Assembly (NCBI RefSeq): GCF_001905885.1 | Contig: NZ_LIYH01000005.1 | Location: 636,392 to 700,391, forward strand | Length of the DNA: 64,000 nt | DNA from: Streptomyces sp. CB03234 | GTDB taxonomy: Bacteria > Actinomycetota > Actinomycetes > Streptomycetales > Streptomycetaceae | Reading direction: 5' to 3' | Shown: positions 60,574 to 64,000 of the stretch, one piece after another | Layout of the letters: each line of letters begins with the position of its first letter | Position numbering within the stretch: the stretch's first letter is position 1 | Position numbers and translations under genes: made by a program | The notes under the pieces: generated by a model | Told to the model about the DNA's origin: nothing | The model's database searches: none | The model's input: only the letters and a program-made list of their open reading frames with translations

Positions 60574-61197
60574 TCAGGTTCGGTCTGCGGACAAGAGACG
60601 TTTCCGCCAGGGATGGTCCGGGGCGGTCACCGCGATCGAATCCGCTAGCCAGACGCGTTGCGACTCGTCCAGGAGCGGCAATACCGCTTCGAAGTCAGTC
60701 TCGTCCTTGTCCCGTGTGGCCTTCGTCTTGTAGAAGAGCTGCACCTCGGGCGCAAGGTAAGGGATGCCGGTCGGACTCCTCCGCCCCAATCGCGCGAGCG
60801 GAAGTCGGACCCCTGGGTTGCGCCGCGAGACCCACTGGGCGCCCTCGGCCTCGTCCAGCATGAGTTGCACTGACCAGGCCGCCTTACGTGTGCGTCTGCA
60901 CCAGATGTCGTGGAGGGGCACTTCAAGCATCTCGCCCGGACGCCAGGGACGAAGGCGCCCCGCGCCAGGCGGGTCCGCCACGTGCATGTCCCAGTCGCTC
61001 AGCATCTCTCGCGCAAGCGCTTGGTCGCGGCGGAGGACCAGGACGTCGAGATCGCCGTGCGGGCGTAGCTCGCGACCGACGGCGAGTTCGATCGCGTACC
61101 CGCCGGCGATCCACCACGGGAAGTCGGCTTCGGCGAACATCGCGGCCAGGTCCTCCGGGCGCGTCGGCACCCAAGGCCCCAGTTCGTGAACACTCAT
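60574..61197 (-). CDS. nucleotidyltransferase (aminoglycoside 2''-adenylyltransferase-like)
   Basis: A 207-residue member of the polymerase-beta-like fold, group of ANT(2'')/PF10706-type proteins. FPWWIAGGYAIELAVGRELRPHGDLDVLVLRRDQ carries the GG-x9-13-DLDV catalytic motif. The rest is typical: LQLMLDE-like VQLMLDEAEGAQW, YLAPEVQLFYKTKATRDKDETDFEAVLP. ATG at 61197. Families of this kind include resistance enzymes and proteins of unknown substrate. It precedes the aspartyl-tRNA synthetase on the same strand. Confidence 0.85.
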   Translation of the reverse strand: MSVHELGPWVPTRPEDLAAMFAEADFPWWIAGGYAIELAVGRELRPHGDLDVLVLRRDQALAREMLSDWDMHVADPPGAGRLRPWRPGEMLEVPLHDIWCRRTRKAAWSVQLMLDEAEGAQWVSRRNPGVRLPLARLGRRSPTGIPYLAPEVQLFYKTKATRDKDETDFEAVLPLLDESQRVWLADSIAVTAPDHPWRKRLLSADRT

Positions 61198-61268
61198 CCG
61201 TCCATGCTTTCAGCGAACGAGGCTCTGGTAGAGGGGGACATCACAGGTAGGCAGAATGCAGTGGTCGG

Positions 61269-62579
<1,311 letters not shown>

Positions 62580-62583
62580 TGCG

Positions 62584-62597
62584 GTCCTCCGAAGGAC
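62584..62597 (-). promoter_or_regulatory. ribosome-site sequestrator hairpin of aspS
   Basis: On the minus strand GTCCT-TCGG-AGGAC forms a 5-bp stem whose 3' arm contains the aspS ribosome site GGAGGA. In the uncharged-tRNA-free state this should block translation, fitting a translational T-box as known in actinobacteria. Confidence 0.75.
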
Positions 62598-62850
62598 ATC
62601 GTCATGATCCCTTGGGAGTGCGGGCGAGAAGGGCAACTCGCGGTACCACCGCACTTTCACCGCCACCAGGTGGCGGCCTCGTTCTGGCCCGGTGACGGGG
62701 GCCGGCCGGCGGGGCATTGGGCCATAAGAGAGGCCGTTCCTCCCCGCGCTCGGGAGGGTCTTCGCCTCGGGGCGCGAGACCGCCTTCCCAGCTGCCGGCG
62801 GCTCTCTCTGCTCGCGTGGTTCCTGGCTACTCGTCTCCGTCAACGCGTTG
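62598..62850 (-). ncRNA. T-box riboswitch leader upstream of aspS
   Basis: The minus-strand leader has the T-box parts in order: ACGGAGACGAGTA at the Stem I base (about 62840-62825), AGAGAGCCG and the distal GCTGGGAAGGC loop (62800-62775), a GAC triplet at 62760-62758 after GCGAA as candidate Asp specifier, a GCGGGG/CCCCGC stem, CCGCCACC/GGTGGCGG hairpin (Stem III), and the antisequestrator at 62618-62654: helix GTGCGG/CCGCAC, seven-nt bulge TGGTACC (62642-62648) for the tRNA CCA end, and helix GCGAG/CTCGC. No T-run follows; the ribosome-site hairpin does, so control is translational. Confidence 0.85.
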
Positions 62851-62856
62851 CCCGGA

Positions 62857-62886
62857 AGAATACGAACGCCACGATCGCGTCCGCAA
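62857..62886 (-). promoter_or_regulatory. promoter of the T-box/aspS transcript
   Basis: Minus-strand -35 TTGCGG (62886-62881), 18-nt spacer, -10 TATTCT (62862-62857); predicted start near 62850, right at the T-box Stem I. The region from 62887 to 63136 holds no gene and leads to the divergent gltX-like gene. Confidence 0.6.
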
Positions 62887-63136
62887 TCGAGAATGCGAGG
62901 GCAGCGTCGCGGGGCTTTGTATCCGGTGCGACGTCGCACATCTATGCGAGCGTGGAGCGTGGAGTGGCTGCGGTCGAGGTCGGCTGGAGCCGTGGCGAGC
63001 GGTCAGCCGACGTAGGGGTACGCACCTGCGGGGGAAGGGGACGGGCGAGGGAAGTACGGGGTCGGCCGAAAAACGTCGGTGCGGAGGTAGGGCGAGTGGT
63101 CCGGGGCGTAGGTCCGGCGTCGGTACCCTGGAGCGC

Positions 63137-64000
63137 ATGTCTACTGCCCCGGTTCGCGTTCGTTTCGCCCCGTCCCCGACCGGCATGTTCCATGTCGGTG
63201 GCGCACGGTCCGCTCTCTACAACTGGGCGGTGGCGCGACAGTCCGGCGGCAGGTTCGTGCTGCGGATCGAGGACACCGACGCGGCCCGGAACAAGCCGGA
63301 GTGGACCGAGGGCATCATCAGCGCGCTCGCGGCGATCGGCATCCATGGCGAGGATGCGGCTTTCGAAGGGCCGTACTTCCAGTCGCACAACGCCGAGCGG
63401 CACCGGGAAGCGGCTCAGCAGCTCTTCGCGGCCGGCCGGGCGTACTACTGCGACTGCACCCGGGAGCAGCTGAAGGAGCGCACGGGGTCGGAGCACCTCG
63501 GGTACGACGGGTTCTGCCGGGACCGGGGGCTGGCCTTCGAGGAGGGGCGGGCGCTGCGGTTCCGGACGCCGGACGAGGGGGAGACCGTCGTGGTCGACCT
63601 GGTCCGCGGGGAGCCGGCGTTCCCGAACAGCGCGATCGAGGACTTCGTGATCGCCCGTGGTGACGGGTCCCCGGTCTTTCTGATCGCCAACGTCGTGGAC
63701 GACCTGGACGAGGGAATCACGCAGGTCATCCGAGGCGAGGAGCACCTGTCGAACACGCCGAAGCAGCAGCTGCTGTGGGAGGCGCTCGGTGCCAAGCCGC
63801 CTGTGTGGGCGCATCTGCCGGTGATCGTGAACGAGAAGCGGCAGAAGCTGTCAAAGCGCCGGGACAAGGTGGCGCTGGAGGACTACCTCGCCGAGGGGTT
63901 CCTGCCCGAGGCGATGGTGAACTACCTCATGCTGCTCGGCTGGGGCCCGGGTGACGACCGGGAGATCAGGCCGTACGAGGAGCTGGAGCAGCTCTTCCGG
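63137..64000 (+). CDS. glutamyl-tRNA synthetase paralogue (3' end outside window)
   Basis: Class I synthetase, 288 codons visible. HIGH-type motif RFAPSPTGMFHVGGARSALYNW near the N-terminus, RIEDTDAARNKPEW, a short insert with CDC in AYYCDCTREQLKERTG, the LVRGE and VIRGEEHLSNTPKQQLL segments, and KMSKS-type VNEKRQKLSKRRDKVALEDY. It differs in the N-terminal half from the usual Streptomyces GltX (which has SPTGNPHVGLVRTALFNWA), so it is likely a second copy. ATG at 63137 with GGAG close upstream. Divergent from the T-box-controlled aspS; two extra synthetases side by side suggest self-resistance or a specialised translation role. Confidence 0.93.
   Translation, partial: MSTAPVRVRFAPSPTGMFHVGGARSALYNWAVARQSGGRFVLRIEDTDAARNKPEWTEGIISALAAIGIHGEDAAFEGPYFQSHNAERHREAAQQLFAAGRAYYCDCTREQLKERTGSEHLGYDGFCRDRGLAFEEGRALRFRTPDEGETVVVDLVRGEPAFPNSAIEDFVIARGDGSPVFLIANVVDDLDEGITQVIRGEEHLSNTPKQQLLWEALGAKPPVWAHLPVIVNEKRQKLSKRRDKVALEDYLAEGFLPEAMVNYLMLLGWGPGDDREIRPYEELEQLFR

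Noticed and set aside
62598..62850. Transcription-attenuating version of the T-box
   Set aside because: There is no T-tract after the antisequestrator; the only competing hairpin covers the ribosome site, so translational control is the better reading.

Overview
The window is very GC-rich actinobacterial chromosome. The gene content and order (purA; ybaB-recR-DUF5063; lysC-asd; a SigE-type sigma factor; metG; WXG100-like and nSTAND/WD40 genes) point to a Streptomyces or close relative. Codons end almost always in G or C, GTG and TTG starts are common, and GTGA/ATGA gene overlaps are frequent. All positions and starts were read by eye; no database search was run.

Left part, 1-9.5 kb: an ABC ATPase divergent from a GbsR/MarR regulator, a degenerate lipid-kinase homologue, purA, a Ser/Thr kinase coupled to a membrane-tethered PstS-like sensor, a DUF2182/DUF1326 pair and an SRPBCC protein. 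From 9.6 to 11.4 kb there is no credible gene, only a giant imperfect inverted repeat of about 1.8 kb with internal hairpins and an 87-bp tandem repeat. From 11.6 to 16.8 kb: a PrmC-like methyltransferase, a MarR/DJ-1 operon with a double operator, an aminotransferase, a GntR regulator and a conserved hypothetical gene.

Core part, 16.8-39.5 kb: an SLATT membrane protein, ybaB-recR-DUF5063, aspartokinase with an internal beta-subunit start, an Asd-like protein lacking the catalytic cysteine, a sigma factor with a membrane partner, SURF1, an S9 peptidase, a WXG100-like/DUF1023 hydrolase/lipoprotein operon, metG, a DoxX/amidohydrolase divergent pair with matching operators, and an FkbM methyltransferase/glycosyltransferase/GntR group. 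A 1324-residue nSTAND-WD40 protein follows (39.7-43.7 kb).

Accessory part, 44.2 kb to at least 61 kb: it starts at a displaced 3' fragment of a proline tRNA gene that still carries its terminator, the usual scar of an integrative element. It then holds a defence island: a response regulator with a large unknown output domain; a histidine kinase with a second Hsp90-like ATPase domain; a cytosine DNA methyltransferase with a C-terminal endonuclease III-type iron-sulfur motif; a Vsr endonuclease; an AbrB-like protein; and an AIPR - PD-(D/E)XK - Z1 helicase - MORC-like ATPase operon. The MORC/Z1/PD-(D/E)XK/AIPR part is a known class of predicted restriction system. The two-component pair and the iron-sulfur-tailed methyltransferase are the less familiar parts.

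Right end, 58.9-64 kb: an unknown gene, an aminoglycoside-phosphotransferase-like gene, a nucleotidyltransferase, an archaeal-type aspartyl-tRNA synthetase under a well-formed T-box riboswitch, and the start of a divergent glutamyl-tRNA synthetase paralogue. No intact proline tRNA was found, so the right boundary of the element is either beyond the window or lost.
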